Part shown: piece by piece, positions 10,001-18,328 of the stretch
How the letters are laid out: each line of letters opens with the position of its first letter
Numbering within the stretch: the first letter of the stretch is position 1
Origin: Halioxenophilus sp964342265
Lineage (GTDB): Bacteria; Pseudomonadota; Gammaproteobacteria; Pseudomonadales; Cellvibrionaceae
DNA: 64,000 nt
NCBI GenBank assembly: GCA_964342265.1
Contig: CAYFFE010000002.1
Span: forward strand, 1-64,000
Reading direction: 5' to 3'
Translations under genes and position numbers: made by a program
The notes under the pieces: model-generated
The model's input: only the letters and a program-made list of their open reading frames with translations
What the model was told of the DNA's origin: nothing
Databases searched by the model: none

Positions 10001-12002
10001 CCAGCCGATTAAATCCATCGTTTTCTGCCTGAGCCAGCCAAATGGCTTGAAAAGCCTCCTGAAATACGCGTTTTGAATTGGCCACGTCAATATCGGTACT
10101 GCCATCAAACATTAAATTAAAATCGTGTAACCAAATGACACTGGAATGCTTGGGGTCAATCTCATAGGGATGTTCGCCCAATACTTTCAACCCTAAATTT
10201 TCCAAAATGGGGACCACCGTTGACAAATGCAGTGGCTCATTGACGTGGAACACTTTAAAACGAATTTGATTGAGTTTAGAGGACAGTGGCTGATAAAAAC
10301 TCATGGCGATGGAGTTATCGCCACTTATGCTTTCCATAGTAGCAATATCGGCCACAGCCGCACGGGCGTCGTAGGATTCTCGGTAAGCGTCCGAAAACGC
10401 ATATTGATATTGGCGATAAGCACTGGTACCTTCTTCTTCGCCCAGTGTTTCTACCAAACCGCTAAAAAAGTTTTCATCCCAGCCACGGGTAATATCGATA
10501 GTTTTGAGTTCCAGTTTTTTTACATCGTATTGCGACACTACTCCGGGTTTTAAACGAAACACCAAATGTGCCCGCGCCAAGATGGATTCCGAAAAATAGG
10601 TATTGAACTCACATTCTTCTGCGTCTATTTCTGCAGCAATCATAGCTTGAATTTTTTCTCGAACGCGAGTACTGAAAATATCGCGGGGCACATACACCAA
10701 GCAATTAATAAACTTACCGTAAGGATCGGTTCTCATAAATAAGCGCACTTGAGGCCGCTCATTGATACGCGCCACACCGGTACTGAGCGCTAATAATTCA
10801 TCAGTGGAGACCTGAAACATTTCATCGCGCGGCAGTGTCTCTAAAATGCGCAGTAGGTTTTTACCTTCGTAGGTACCCGAGTCGATGCCGGTTTTTTCGA
10901 TTACATGTTCTACTTTTTTACGAATTAGAGGAATGTCTTTAACTTTATTGTCGTACACTGCACTGGTATACAACCCTAAAAAACGATACTCACCGATGGT
11001 TTTACCGCTGTTATCGTATTTTTTAACCACTACGTAATCGGAGTATACCGAGCGATGAATGCGCGAACGGCTGTGAGATTTAGTAAACGCTATACATTCA
11101 TGGCCACTGTAAAAACTGGCCATGCCAGCATTAAATTGAGCGACATTAAGCGGTTCCAACTCGTAGCTAATACGCTTAAACAATCCCTGGCGACGCTCGG
11201 GAATTTCTTTTAAAACCTGAGTGCTGTCGTCGCCCTCCGTACACAGTTCAAATTCGCTGAAGCCCAAAAACGTAAAATGCCCCTCTAACAGCCAATTTAA
11301 AAAAGCCCGCGACTCTTCCACAAATTCCACGTTACATTCCGAATCTTGCAAAGCATTTTGCAAAGACTCCGCCACTGCCACCGCACTGTCACTCATGGGG
11401 CGGTAATCATCCACAACAGCTTGAATTTCGGTTAAAACTTCCACAATCGTAGAGCGTAACTCGGACAACTCACTGCCACTGGAATGACGGTTAATTTCAA
11501 AGTAAATGAGCGCTTCTTGGTTACTGGTGTGGCCATCAGCCTGGTTTTGGAGCGTTTGATTGCGCTCTAAAACATCGATTAACCGACCGTCTTGGTCGCG
11601 AATTACTTGTAACACGCGCCCGTACAAAAAATGCACCCGAATATCGCGTCGATTTAACTCTATACGAATGGAGTCGGTTAAAAATGGCATGTCCTTAACA
11701 TGGATTTTGATTACCGAGTGATTGCTCAACCAACTGTGTTCTTCCAAGTTGGGGTTGAACACACGAACCTCAGCTCGGTTATCAGCGGCTTTGCTGAGCA
11801 ATTGCCACCAGCCAGCGATAAATCCGTAAATATCTTTGTACTGTCGCCCCTGAAACTCATCGAGCGGAAAACGTTTAAAAAACAGCTCGGCGAAATGAGT
11901 TAATGCCGCCTGTTGAGATTGCGGATGCTCTTGTCGAATGGTTTCACCCAGCCGCTCCAGAAACCGTTGTTGCGATTGAGTCATAATTGAGTTGATCTCC
12001 AC
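7044..12002 (-). CDS. gdhB: NAD-specific glutamate dehydrogenase, large (180 kDa) class
   Basis: About 1650 aa, the length typical of the GdhB/Gdh180 family, which oxidatively deaminates glutamate to 2-oxoglutarate with NAD and feeds amino acids into the TCA cycle. Visible motifs are the N-terminal regulatory region (VRVFNPN, DSIRIELNRRDIRVH), the catalytic core around GGAVARGGLRWSDR, NAVIVPNGAKGGFVLKKPP and TVIGVGDMAGDVFGNGML, then GVDCSDHEVNIKIL. Three starts are possible: TTG at 12029, GTG at 12002 preceded by GGAG at good spacing, and ATG at 11984 whose GGAG is 12 nt away. I give the GTG. No frameshift is seen in the 5 kb. The long helical N- and C-terminal extensions are usual for the family and are linked to allosteric control by amino acids. 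Confidence 0.93.
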   Translation of the reverse strand: MEINSIMTQSQQRFLERLGETIRQEHPQSQQAALTHFAELFFKRFPLDEFQGRQYKDIYGFIAGWWQLLSKAADNRAEVRVFNPNLEEHSWLSNHSVIKIHVKDMPFLTDSIRIELNRRDIRVHFLYGRVLQVIRDQDGRLIDVLERNQTLQNQADGHTSNQEALIYFEINRHSSGSELSELRSTIVEVLTEIQAVVDDYRPMSDSAVAVAESLQNALQDSECNVEFVEESRAFLNWLLEGHFTFLGFSEFELCTEGDDSTQVLKEIPERRQGLFKRISYELEPLNVAQFNAGMASFYSGHECIAFTKSHSRSRIHRSVYSDYVVVKKYDNSGKTIGEYRFLGLYTSAVYDNKVKDIPLIRKKVEHVIEKTGIDSGTYEGKNLLRILETLPRDEMFQVSTDELLALSTGVARINERPQVRLFMRTDPYGKFINCLVYVPRDIFSTRVREKIQAMIAAEIDAEECEFNTYFSESILARAHLVFRLKPGVVSQYDVKKLELKTIDITRGWDENFFSGLVETLGEEEGTSAYRQYQYAFSDAYRESYDARAAVADIATMESISGDNSIAMSFYQPLSSKLNQIRFKVFHVNEPLHLSTVVPILENLGLKVLGEHPYEIDPKHSSVIWLHDFNLMFDGSTDIDVANSKRVFQEAFQAIWLAQAENDGFNRLVLGARLSWREVTLLRAYARYMKQTNFNFGSGFIANTLATHVEITRNLVALFKAKFDPRINQFTQTDIERIERLQQKIIEALDAVNNLNDDRIIRRYLDLIKGTLRTNYFQKNNDKTLKNYISFKLSPREIPDIPEPRPMYEIFVYSPRMEGVHLRGGAVARGGLRWSDRLQDYRTEVLGLVKAQQVKNAVIVPNGAKGGFVLKKPPKNASRQVMQEEAISCYKTFIRGLLDITDNIVDNKTVIPKDVVRHDDDDPYLVVAADKGTATFSDIANEISKEYGHWLGDAFASGGSQGYDHKGMGITARGAWVSVQRHFKEKGLNTQSEDFTVIGVGDMAGDVFGNGMLLSQHICLVAAFNHLAIFIDPNPDASSSFQERQRLFENPQMGWSDYNPDLISTGGGVFSRSAKSIPISDEMKARFAIAESRLSPNELINRLLKAPVDLIWNGGIGTYVKSSEESHADVGDKANDTLRVNGSELRCKVFGEGGNLGMTQLGRVEFCLNGGACNTDFIDNAAGVDCSDHEVNIKILIDKLVADGDMTPKQRNNLLVEMTQSVADLVLTNNYQQTQAISLAEFSGLARFAEYRRLITQLESSGRLNRKLEFLPDDEMLMERHSQHKSLTRPELSVLISYVKVLLKESLAADEIANDSYIGDIVYRASPPLLRKKFPDQISSHVLRKEIIATQLANDMVNSGGITFFHRLTETTGAPATTIARAYITARDVFLMPEYRQQIESLDYQQDAKVQMEELDKLVRRVRRGTRWFLRNRRSQLSPAEDVPHFSSALIELANIMPEVLAGEALEAWNARYEYTKSLGFSDQYARTAALPANLYSGLGAVEAARQSQADLRLVAHIFFYLSDRLGLNWFASQISDISVENYWQAMARESFLDDMEVQIRSLTVSFVRLKPADKNLDETFDLWTQQHRQLYHRWNTMMLELQNTSVSDFAMFSVAMRELFDLAQASSFCDSLGDQTPACTGHLAPVSGAGQA

Positions 12003-12785
12003 ACTTTGCTCTCCGTTACGTTTGGGCAAGCTTTGCTCAATGCTTGTTAGTATTAATTTGAGCCTTTTAAACTGGGTTGTTCAGCGGTTGGTATTATTCA
12101 AACCTGTACCGTCTAATTAATATCGTCGACCTGTTGACGTTGACCTGCTAATGCTGAATTGTTGAAAAAGACACGCCGATTTAGTCGCCTTAAAAATCCG
12201 AAAATTCACTCTAAGGATAGTACAACCCTCGTTTTTAGCTTTAGTGAATGAACGGAGTATTCGGTAGAGAAATTCTCGCTTAGAGGTTGTTTTAAATGCG
12301 TTTCGCGATGGGGCGAGTAACGGATAAGAACACGTCTTACCTGTGTTTTGTCCTATTCCAGTATTGAAATTAAAAGAGGATCGGGCTTAATCGAGGATCG
12401 AGCGATGATGGCAAATTGGGCGGTTTGTTGGTTAAAGAAAGGCCAAAGTTTACCCAATAACCAAGCAAGTTCGCTCAAACACCATTCAACGGGGTTTTAC
12501 CCTATAATTTTCAACAAGTTACAAACCCTACCCAGTCAATGGCAAGGCAGTAAATCGCCAGAAGCTCCCACCGCAATTTCTTGGCCCAAGGTGATAGGAT
12601 CTGCCATTTCTCCCAGTTATACTCTGCGCCCGCTAGAGGAACTTTACCCAGTCGCGTAAGTCTGGGAGTCGTTCTATTGCCATGCCTCTTTACTATACAG
12701 GTTGTGGTACTTGAAGATTGGCAGACAGCCCATACATTTAGGGCCGCAAAAACTGTAATTAATTTAACTGGCCGACAAGACATTT
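12003..12785. other. about 780-base gene-free stretch before the moxR operon
   Basis: Separates the divergent glutamate dehydrogenase and moxR genes and so must hold both promoters. Short frames on both strands (such as 12348-12659 +) overlap each other and resemble no protein family. No strong repeat or structured RNA was recognised. Confidence 0.4.
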
Positions 12786-13745
12786 ATGACGGAACAAGAT
12801 TCGCTGCTCGCACTGAAAAACTGGCTTAATCAAACCATTGTTGGCCAACCTCATCTGATTGATCGCTTGCTCATTACGCTCTTGGCCGATGGCCATTTGC
12901 TGGTTGAAGGCGCTCCCGGGCTTGCCAAAACCAAGGCGATTAAAACCTTGTCGCAGGGGTTAGAAGCCAGCTTTCACCGTATTCAGTTTACTCCAGACCT
13001 TTTGCCATCGGACGTAACCGGCACCGACATCTACCGCCCAGAAACCGGCGTGTTTGAATTCCAATCCGGGCCGATTTTCCACAACCTAGTTTTAGCCGAC
13101 GAAATTAACCGAGCGCCGGCCAAGGTTCAATCTTCGTTGTTAGAGGCGATGGCCGAGCGACAGGTGAGTATTGGCCGTAGTACCTACCCACTGCCCGATG
13201 TGTTTTTGGTAATGGCCACGCAAAACCCGGTGGAGCAAGAAGGCACTTATCCCCTTCCGGAAGCCCAGCTAGACCGATTCTTAATGCACGTAAATGTGGG
13301 TTATCCCAAAAGCGATGCTGAACTGTCGATTTTGCGGCTCGCGCGCAAAGAAGCGCAAAAATCCGAGCAGCAACCCCCTGTCGTGATTACCCAAGAACAA
13401 TTATTGTCCACGCGCCAAGCTATCTTAGATTTGCACTTGTCCGAAGCCATCGAAAACTATTTGGTAGCCCTTACCTGCGCCACCCGCCAGGCCGGAGAGC
13501 TGGATAAAGACCTGGGACAGTGGATTGAATTTGGCGTTAGCCCGCGTGCCACTATTGCCTTGGAGCGCTGCTCACGAGCCCATGCTTGGCTAAACGGCCG
13601 CGACTACGTGAGCCCCGATGATGTGCAAGCCATGGCACACGATGTTTTGCGCCACCGTTTGATACTAAGCTTTGAGGCAGAAGCCAACGGCATTACCGCC
13701 GATGCGGTCATTGATCGGATTTTATCCTTAGTTGCGGTTGCCTAG
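12786..13745 (+). CDS. MoxR family AAA+ ATPase
   Basis: 319 aa. Walker A is GAPGLAKTKAIK and Walker B is LVLADEINRAP, with the sensor segment FLVMATQNPVEQEGTYPLPEAQLDRF, all characteristic of MoxR ATPases. These act as chaperone-like ATPases that mature or activate partner complexes with von Willebrand A domains. It is the first gene of a six-gene operon (DUF58, DUF4381, two VWA proteins, BatD) with very short spacers, which strongly implies a joint function at the inner membrane. The set resembles the bat (aerotolerance) operon. Its substrate in this class of bacteria is not settled. Confidence 0.93.
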   Translation: MTEQDSLLALKNWLNQTIVGQPHLIDRLLITLLADGHLLVEGAPGLAKTKAIKTLSQGLEASFHRIQFTPDLLPSDVTGTDIYRPETGVFEFQSGPIFHNLVLADEINRAPAKVQSSLLEAMAERQVSIGRSTYPLPDVFLVMATQNPVEQEGTYPLPEAQLDRFLMHVNVGYPKSDAELSILRLARKEAQKSEQQPPVVITQEQLLSTRQAILDLHLSEAIENYLVALTCATRQAGELDKDLGQWIEFGVSPRATIALERCSRAHAWLNGRDYVSPDDVQAMAHDVLRHRLILSFEAEANGITADAVIDRILSLVAVA

Positions 13746-13753
13746 TTACGCTT

Positions 13754-14725
13754 ATGTTTCGAGCTGCTGCCGATAATTCTAAACACGCGCCCAATGCGTT
13801 TCCGAAAGATGTCTACGCCGATCTCGATGATCTGCTGCGCACGCGGCTTTTTGCCAACCAGCTAAATTTGCAGTTTGCCAACCCGAGCAAATCGCTCATC
13901 AGCGGTCCGGTCCATACCCGTTTTAAAGGTCGCGGGATGGAGTTTGAGGAAGTTCGCGTTTATCAACCAGGCGACGACATCCGCACAATCGACTGGCGAG
14001 TTACCGCCCGAACGCAAGTGGCTCACACTAAGCTGTTTCAAGAAGAGCGCGAAAAGCCGGTATTGCTGGTGGTAGACCAACGCTCCAATATGTTTTTTGG
14101 CAGCCAACGCTGTTTTAAATCGGTGTATGCCGCGCACATTGCCGCCACACTGGGATGGGCGGCAATTTATCAAAATGATCGTGTCGGTGCCCTAGTGTTT
14201 GGCGACGATCAACAGCGCGATGTTCGGCCAAAGCGCAGCAAACACGCCCAGCTATCTTTTTTACAACAGTTGGTAGAGTTTAATCACAAGCTCATATCGC
14301 CTGTGCCCAAAAATCATCGAATAGCGTTTAACGAAATACTCGCCGATGTACGACGAGTGGCCAAACCCGGCACCAACATTTTTATTCTGAGCGATTTTTT
14401 TGACCTGACAGAAGACTGCAAAAAAAATCTGTATATGCTCAGTCGGCACAACAATGTCAGTTTGTTTCACATATACGATGCATTGGAGCAACACTGGCCT
14501 AAAGCGAGCCAGTTGTCGGTGAGCAATGGTCGCGAGCGCATAAAAATCAACGCCAGCAGTGCCGATTTTCAGCGGCGCTACCAAGCCAACTTTACGGCGC
14601 GTATGGAGCAATTGCGCGCCATTGCCAACCGGTTGGCCGTAACGGTGGTTGATACTTGTACCACAGAGGATCCAGATACCCTGCTAAAGAGCCTTTACAG
14701 CCGCCAATACAAACACAAGCGCTAA
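13754..14725 (+). CDS. DUF58 domain-containing protein
   Basis: 323 aa, starting 8 nt after moxR. It contains the DUF58 signature GRGMEFEEVRVYQPGDDIRTIDWRVTART, followed by a VWA-like fold (LLVVDQRSNMFFG, NIFILSDFFDL). The MIDAS motif is imperfect (DQRSN in place of DxSxS). No membrane segments are visible. Family members sit next to MoxR almost universally and are thought to link the ATPase to the membrane VWA proteins. The biochemical role is unknown. Confidence 0.9.
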   Translation: MFRAAADNSKHAPNAFPKDVYADLDDLLRTRLFANQLNLQFANPSKSLISGPVHTRFKGRGMEFEEVRVYQPGDDIRTIDWRVTARTQVAHTKLFQEEREKPVLLVVDQRSNMFFGSQRCFKSVYAAHIAATLGWAAIYQNDRVGALVFGDDQQRDVRPKRSKHAQLSFLQQLVEFNHKLISPVPKNHRIAFNEILADVRRVAKPGTNIFILSDFFDLTEDCKKNLYMLSRHNNVSLFHIYDALEQHWPKASQLSVSNGRERIKINASSADFQRRYQANFTARMEQLRAIANRLAVTVVDTCTTEDPDTLLKSLYSRQYKHKR

Positions 14726-14768
14726 AGCATCACCCAACAGCCTCGATAACACGCAAGATAGAGCAGTT

Positions 14769-15317
14769 ATGAATCAAGCCAATCACCCACCGGTAGCCAA
14801 CAACACCGGCGACTCACCACCGATTCCGGAACTGCGCGATATTATTCTGCCCGAGCAGGTGTACAGCTACTGGATTGCACCGGGCTGGCTTCTCGTTATT
14901 GTATTGGCACTCCTAGCAACAGGCACAGCGGTTTATTTTTGGCTGCAATACCGTCGAAACAACGAATTCCGCCGACAGGCTTTGGCCGAACTCAAACAGT
15001 GGCTTAGCGAACAAGCCGATTCGACCATTACGCCCGATAAACTGGTTTATCTATCCACGCTGTTAAAGCGTGTTACCGTTGCCACTCGCCCGGCTCTCGA
15101 TTTAGCCGATTTGCACAGCAATTACTGGCAAACCGCGCTCAAGAGTTTGGCGCCGCAAACCCTCGACGACGAAACTTCGCAGCTGCTGGCTTACGGCGGC
15201 TACCGTCAAACGGTAAACACCGGGTTAACCCTGCAACAATTGGCCGATCAATGTCAGCGCTGGATAAAGCGCTACCGGCCCAAACAGGCCATTGTGCCAG
15301 GAGCATCCAATGCTTGA
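14769..15317 (+). CDS. DUF4381 domain-containing membrane protein
   Basis: 182 aa. The N-terminal PIPELRDIILPEQVYSYWIAPGW is the start of the DUF4381 domain, followed by one transmembrane helix (LLVIVLALLATGTAVYFWL, residues about 38-56) and a basic segment YRRNNEFRRQAL. The C-terminal part is soluble and helical. The gene overlaps the next VWA gene by 8 nt, so it is coupled to it. In MoxR operons it is the small inner-membrane component between DUF58 and the VWA proteins; function unknown. Confidence 0.85.
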   Translation: MNQANHPPVANNTGDSPPIPELRDIILPEQVYSYWIAPGWLLVIVLALLATGTAVYFWLQYRRNNEFRRQALAELKQWLSEQADSTITPDKLVYLSTLLKRVTVATRPALDLADLHSNYWQTALKSLAPQTLDDETSQLLAYGGYRQTVNTGLTLQQLADQCQRWIKRYRPKQAIVPGASNA

Positions 15318-16353
15318 ATTTGAATGGCCTTGGATCTTTGTATTGTTGCCGCTACCGGCTTTGGTGTGGTGGTTGGTGCCACGTGCCGACAGCTCTGGCG
15401 GCGCTTTGCTGGTACCGTTTTTTGAGCAAGTTCAACCACTGGCCAACAGCGAACAATCGCTCCAACGCAGTAATTTAATCGCTCCAATTATGCTCGTATT
15501 AATTTGGCTGGCATTGATTATCGCCTGCGCGCGACCGCAGTGGGTGGGCGAACCGGTTGAGCTACCCGCATCCGGACGCGATTTGCTGTTGGCCGTGGAT
15601 ATTTCGGGCAGTATGGATACTCGCGATATGATCGTAAACGGCGAAAGCTACGATCGGCTTACCGTGGTAAAGGCGGTAATTGGTGAGTTTGTGCAGAGGC
15701 GTCATCAGGATCGGTTGGGGCTTATTTTATTTGGCACCAACGCCTATTTACAGTCGCCGCTCACGTTTGATCGCAAAACCGTGAATATCCTTCTACAAGA
15801 AGCGCAACTGGGTTTTGCCGGGGAAAAAACCGCCATTGGCGAAGCCATTGGTCTGGCCATTAAACGACTGCAAAACCGTCCGCAGTCATCAAGAGTGGTC
15901 ATTCTACTTACCGACGGCGCCAACACCGCCGGCGAAGTTGCACCGTTGCAAGCGGCAGAACTCGCAAAATTGGCGGAAGTTAAAATCTACACCATTGGCG
16001 TAGGTGCCGATGAAATTACCATGCGCGGCTTGTTCAGCCGAGGTCGCACCATTAATCCTTCCCGCGATCTCGACGAAGACACCCTTACCGACATCGCCGA
16101 ACTCACCGGTGGCCAGTATTTTCGAGCCAGAGATCCCAAAGAATTAGTACAGATTTACGACAAGCTCGATGAACTTGAACCCGTAGAACAGGAAGCGGAA
16201 ACCTTCCGCCCTATTCAAGCTCTATTTTATTGGCCACTAGGCTTGGCTGTATTGCTGAGCAGTCTTTTGGCTTTGCGAAAAGTTTTAGTGTTTTACCGGC
16301 ATCAGCGCACCAACAATCCGATTTTGTCGACCAACAGAACTTCTGAATCATGA
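15310..16353 (+). CDS. VWA domain inner-membrane protein (BatA-like)
   Basis: 347 aa from the ATG at 15310, which has AGGAG six bases upstream; a TTG at 15292 would add six residues. Two transmembrane helices flank a short loop at the N-terminus (FVLLPLPALVWWLV and IMLVLIWLALIIACA). A VWA domain follows with an intact MIDAS motif DISGSMDTRDM, the threonine segment FGTNAYLQSPLT and LLTDGANTAGE. A C-terminal helix (LFYWPLGLAVLLSSLLAL) anchors the other end. The VWA domain is expected in the periplasm and to bind a divalent metal and a protein ligand. It overlaps the next gene by four bases (ATGA). Confidence 0.92.
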   Translation: MLEFEWPWIFVLLPLPALVWWLVPRADSSGGALLVPFFEQVQPLANSEQSLQRSNLIAPIMLVLIWLALIIACARPQWVGEPVELPASGRDLLLAVDISGSMDTRDMIVNGESYDRLTVVKAVIGEFVQRRHQDRLGLILFGTNAYLQSPLTFDRKTVNILLQEAQLGFAGEKTAIGEAIGLAIKRLQNRPQSSRVVILLTDGANTAGEVAPLQAAELAKLAEVKIYTIGVGADEITMRGLFSRGRTINPSRDLDEDTLTDIAELTGGQYFRARDPKELVQIYDKLDELEPVEQEAETFRPIQALFYWPLGLAVLLSSLLALRKVLVFYRHQRTNNPILSTNRTSES

Positions 16354-18296
16354 CACTCGAAGAATTTCATTTTATTCGCCCTCTTTGGCTACTGGCCTTA
16401 CTGCCCCTGCTGGGCTTAATTGTGGCGCTGCTGCACAGCCACGGCCAAGACAGCCAGTGGCAGCGCTGGGTCGATAATCGTTTGCTGAACTTCCTGCTCG
16501 ACAAACAACAAATGAAATCCAGTCGCTGGCCACTTTGGGGGTTGGCGGTGGCGTGGCTGGTAGCAACATTGGCCGCAGCTGGCCCCACTTGGGAAAAATT
16601 GCCCCAGCCCGTGGTTAAAAAGCGCCATTCTTTAGTTGTGCTCTGGGATCTGTCGCCCTCCATGCTCGCCGAAGATTTAACCCCCGATCGCCTGACCCGT
16701 TCGCGCTACAAACTCACCGATCTGCTCAACGCCAAGCGCGAAGGTGAAGCGGCACTCGTGGTTTACGGGGGCGAGGCGCACGTGGTTACCCCCATGACCG
16801 ACGACATGGACACCATCATCGCCCAACTACCCGCCCTCGAACCCGACCTAATGCCGATCCCCGGCTCCAACACCGAAATGGCCGTAGAAACCGCCATCAA
16901 ACTGTTTAAAGAGGCCAAGGTATTTTCTGGTGAAATACTGTTGGTAACCGATGGCGTGGTTCCTCAAGCAATTAGTACCATCAGCGATTTGCTGGCCGGC
17001 TACAATCACAAATTGTCGGTGTTGGCAGTTGGTACTCAGGAAGGCGCACCGGTGCCCTACAACAATGGTTTCGCCCGCAATAATCAGGGTAAATTAATTA
17101 TCGATCGAGTCGATTACGATCAACTTAAACGTTTGGCGGAAAACAACGGAGGGCGATTTACGGCACTCAGATCGGATAATTTAGACGTGGAATATCTGTT
17201 AGCGGGTCACACCGGCCAATCGCAAGATCAATTTCAAGACGATCAAGATCAGCCACGCGAATTTGACCAATGGTTGGAGCGCGGCCCCTACTTAGCGTTA
17301 TTGTTACTACCGTTTGCGGCGTTGTCGTTTCGGCGCGGTTGGATTTTACAAATTGTGCTGCCGCTAGGACTGGGGCTGAGTGTTGCCGAGCACGCCAAAA
17401 GCTTGGAATGGCAAGATTTATGGCAAACACAGGATCAACGAGCACGCCAATTATTGCAGCAAGGCCAGGCCGAACAGGCCGCAGAATTGTTTAAAGATCC
17501 CAACTGGTCGGCCTCAGCGAAATACAAAAGCGGTGAATTCGACCAAGCCGCCGAGTTATTTGATAAAGATTCCGCCCAAGGTTTATACAACTATGGCAAC
17601 GCCCTGGCGCAAGCTGGCCGCTTAGAAGAGGCACTCAACGCCTACGACCAAGCACTGGCTAAAAAGCCCGATTTCGAGGACGCACAATACAATCGCAATG
17701 TGGTTGAGCAACGATTGCAACAATCCCAGCAGTCGCAACAACAAAATGGCGGCGATCAGGACCAGCAAAACTCAGACCAGCAGCAATCTGACGAACAACA
17801 AACATCCGAACAAGAACAACAAAACCAAGAAGGACAACAAGGCCAGCAAGATCAATCTCAGTCGGGCGAGCAGAATCAAAGCACTGAGCAACAATCGCAA
17901 GATCAATCCGACCAACAGCAATCCGAACAACAACAAGCGGCCAACGATCAACAGGCGCAGCAAGAGCAAGACGAGCAGAAAAAACTCTCGGAAAACTATT
18001 CCGACGCGTTAGAAGATCAGCAACAAGAAAAGCAAGAACAAGCCGCCGCACAACCGCAACAAAACGAAGCCGAGCAAACCGAAGGCGAGCAAAATCAGCA
18101 GGCGCAGATTAATCCACTCAATAACAATTTAACCGAAGAACAACAGCAAGCGTTGGAGCAATGGTTAAAACAAGTACCCGATGACCCCTCGGGCTTGTTA
18201 AAAAGAAAGTTTCAACATCAATATCGACAGCGACGACAGGAATACCGCACCGGCCAGTGGCAATTGCCCAGCAATAATGCAGCGTCGCGACTGTAA
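16350..18296 (+). CDS. VWA-TPR fusion protein (BatB/BatC-like) with a glutamine-rich tail
   Basis: 648 aa. Two N-terminal transmembrane helices are followed by a VWA domain with MIDAS motif WDLSPSMLAED and a third helix near residues 310-345. TPR-type repeats follow around residues 390-460 (LYNYGNALAQAGRLEEALNA, YDQALAKKPDFEDAQYN). The next stretch, about residues 465-600, is extremely rich in Gln, Glu, Asp and Ser and is surely disordered. A short ordered C-terminus ends NPLNNNLTEEQQQALEQWL and a basic end. It combines the BatB and BatC roles in one chain. The TPR part is expected in the periplasm as a protein-binding arm. The start overlaps the upstream stop. Confidence 0.9.
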   Translation: MTLEEFHFIRPLWLLALLPLLGLIVALLHSHGQDSQWQRWVDNRLLNFLLDKQQMKSSRWPLWGLAVAWLVATLAAAGPTWEKLPQPVVKKRHSLVVLWDLSPSMLAEDLTPDRLTRSRYKLTDLLNAKREGEAALVVYGGEAHVVTPMTDDMDTIIAQLPALEPDLMPIPGSNTEMAVETAIKLFKEAKVFSGEILLVTDGVVPQAISTISDLLAGYNHKLSVLAVGTQEGAPVPYNNGFARNNQGKLIIDRVDYDQLKRLAENNGGRFTALRSDNLDVEYLLAGHTGQSQDQFQDDQDQPREFDQWLERGPYLALLLLPFAALSFRRGWILQIVLPLGLGLSVAEHAKSLEWQDLWQTQDQRARQLLQQGQAEQAAELFKDPNWSASAKYKSGEFDQAAELFDKDSAQGLYNYGNALAQAGRLEEALNAYDQALAKKPDFEDAQYNRNVVEQRLQQSQQSQQQNGGDQDQQNSDQQQSDEQQTSEQEQQNQEGQQGQQDQSQSGEQNQSTEQQSQDQSDQQQSEQQQAANDQQAQQEQDEQKKLSENYSDALEDQQQEKQEQAAAQPQQNEAEQTEGEQNQQAQINPLNNNLTEEQQQALEQWLKQVPDDPSGLLKRKFQHQYRQRRQEYRTGQWQLPSNNAASRL

Positions 18297-18328
18297 CGGT
18301 TATCAAGGATTAAAATACGTCAACCGCA

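Noticed and set aside
12348..12783. Overlapping short frames on both strands before moxR
   Set aside because: They overlap each other, match no family and lack ribosome-binding sites.
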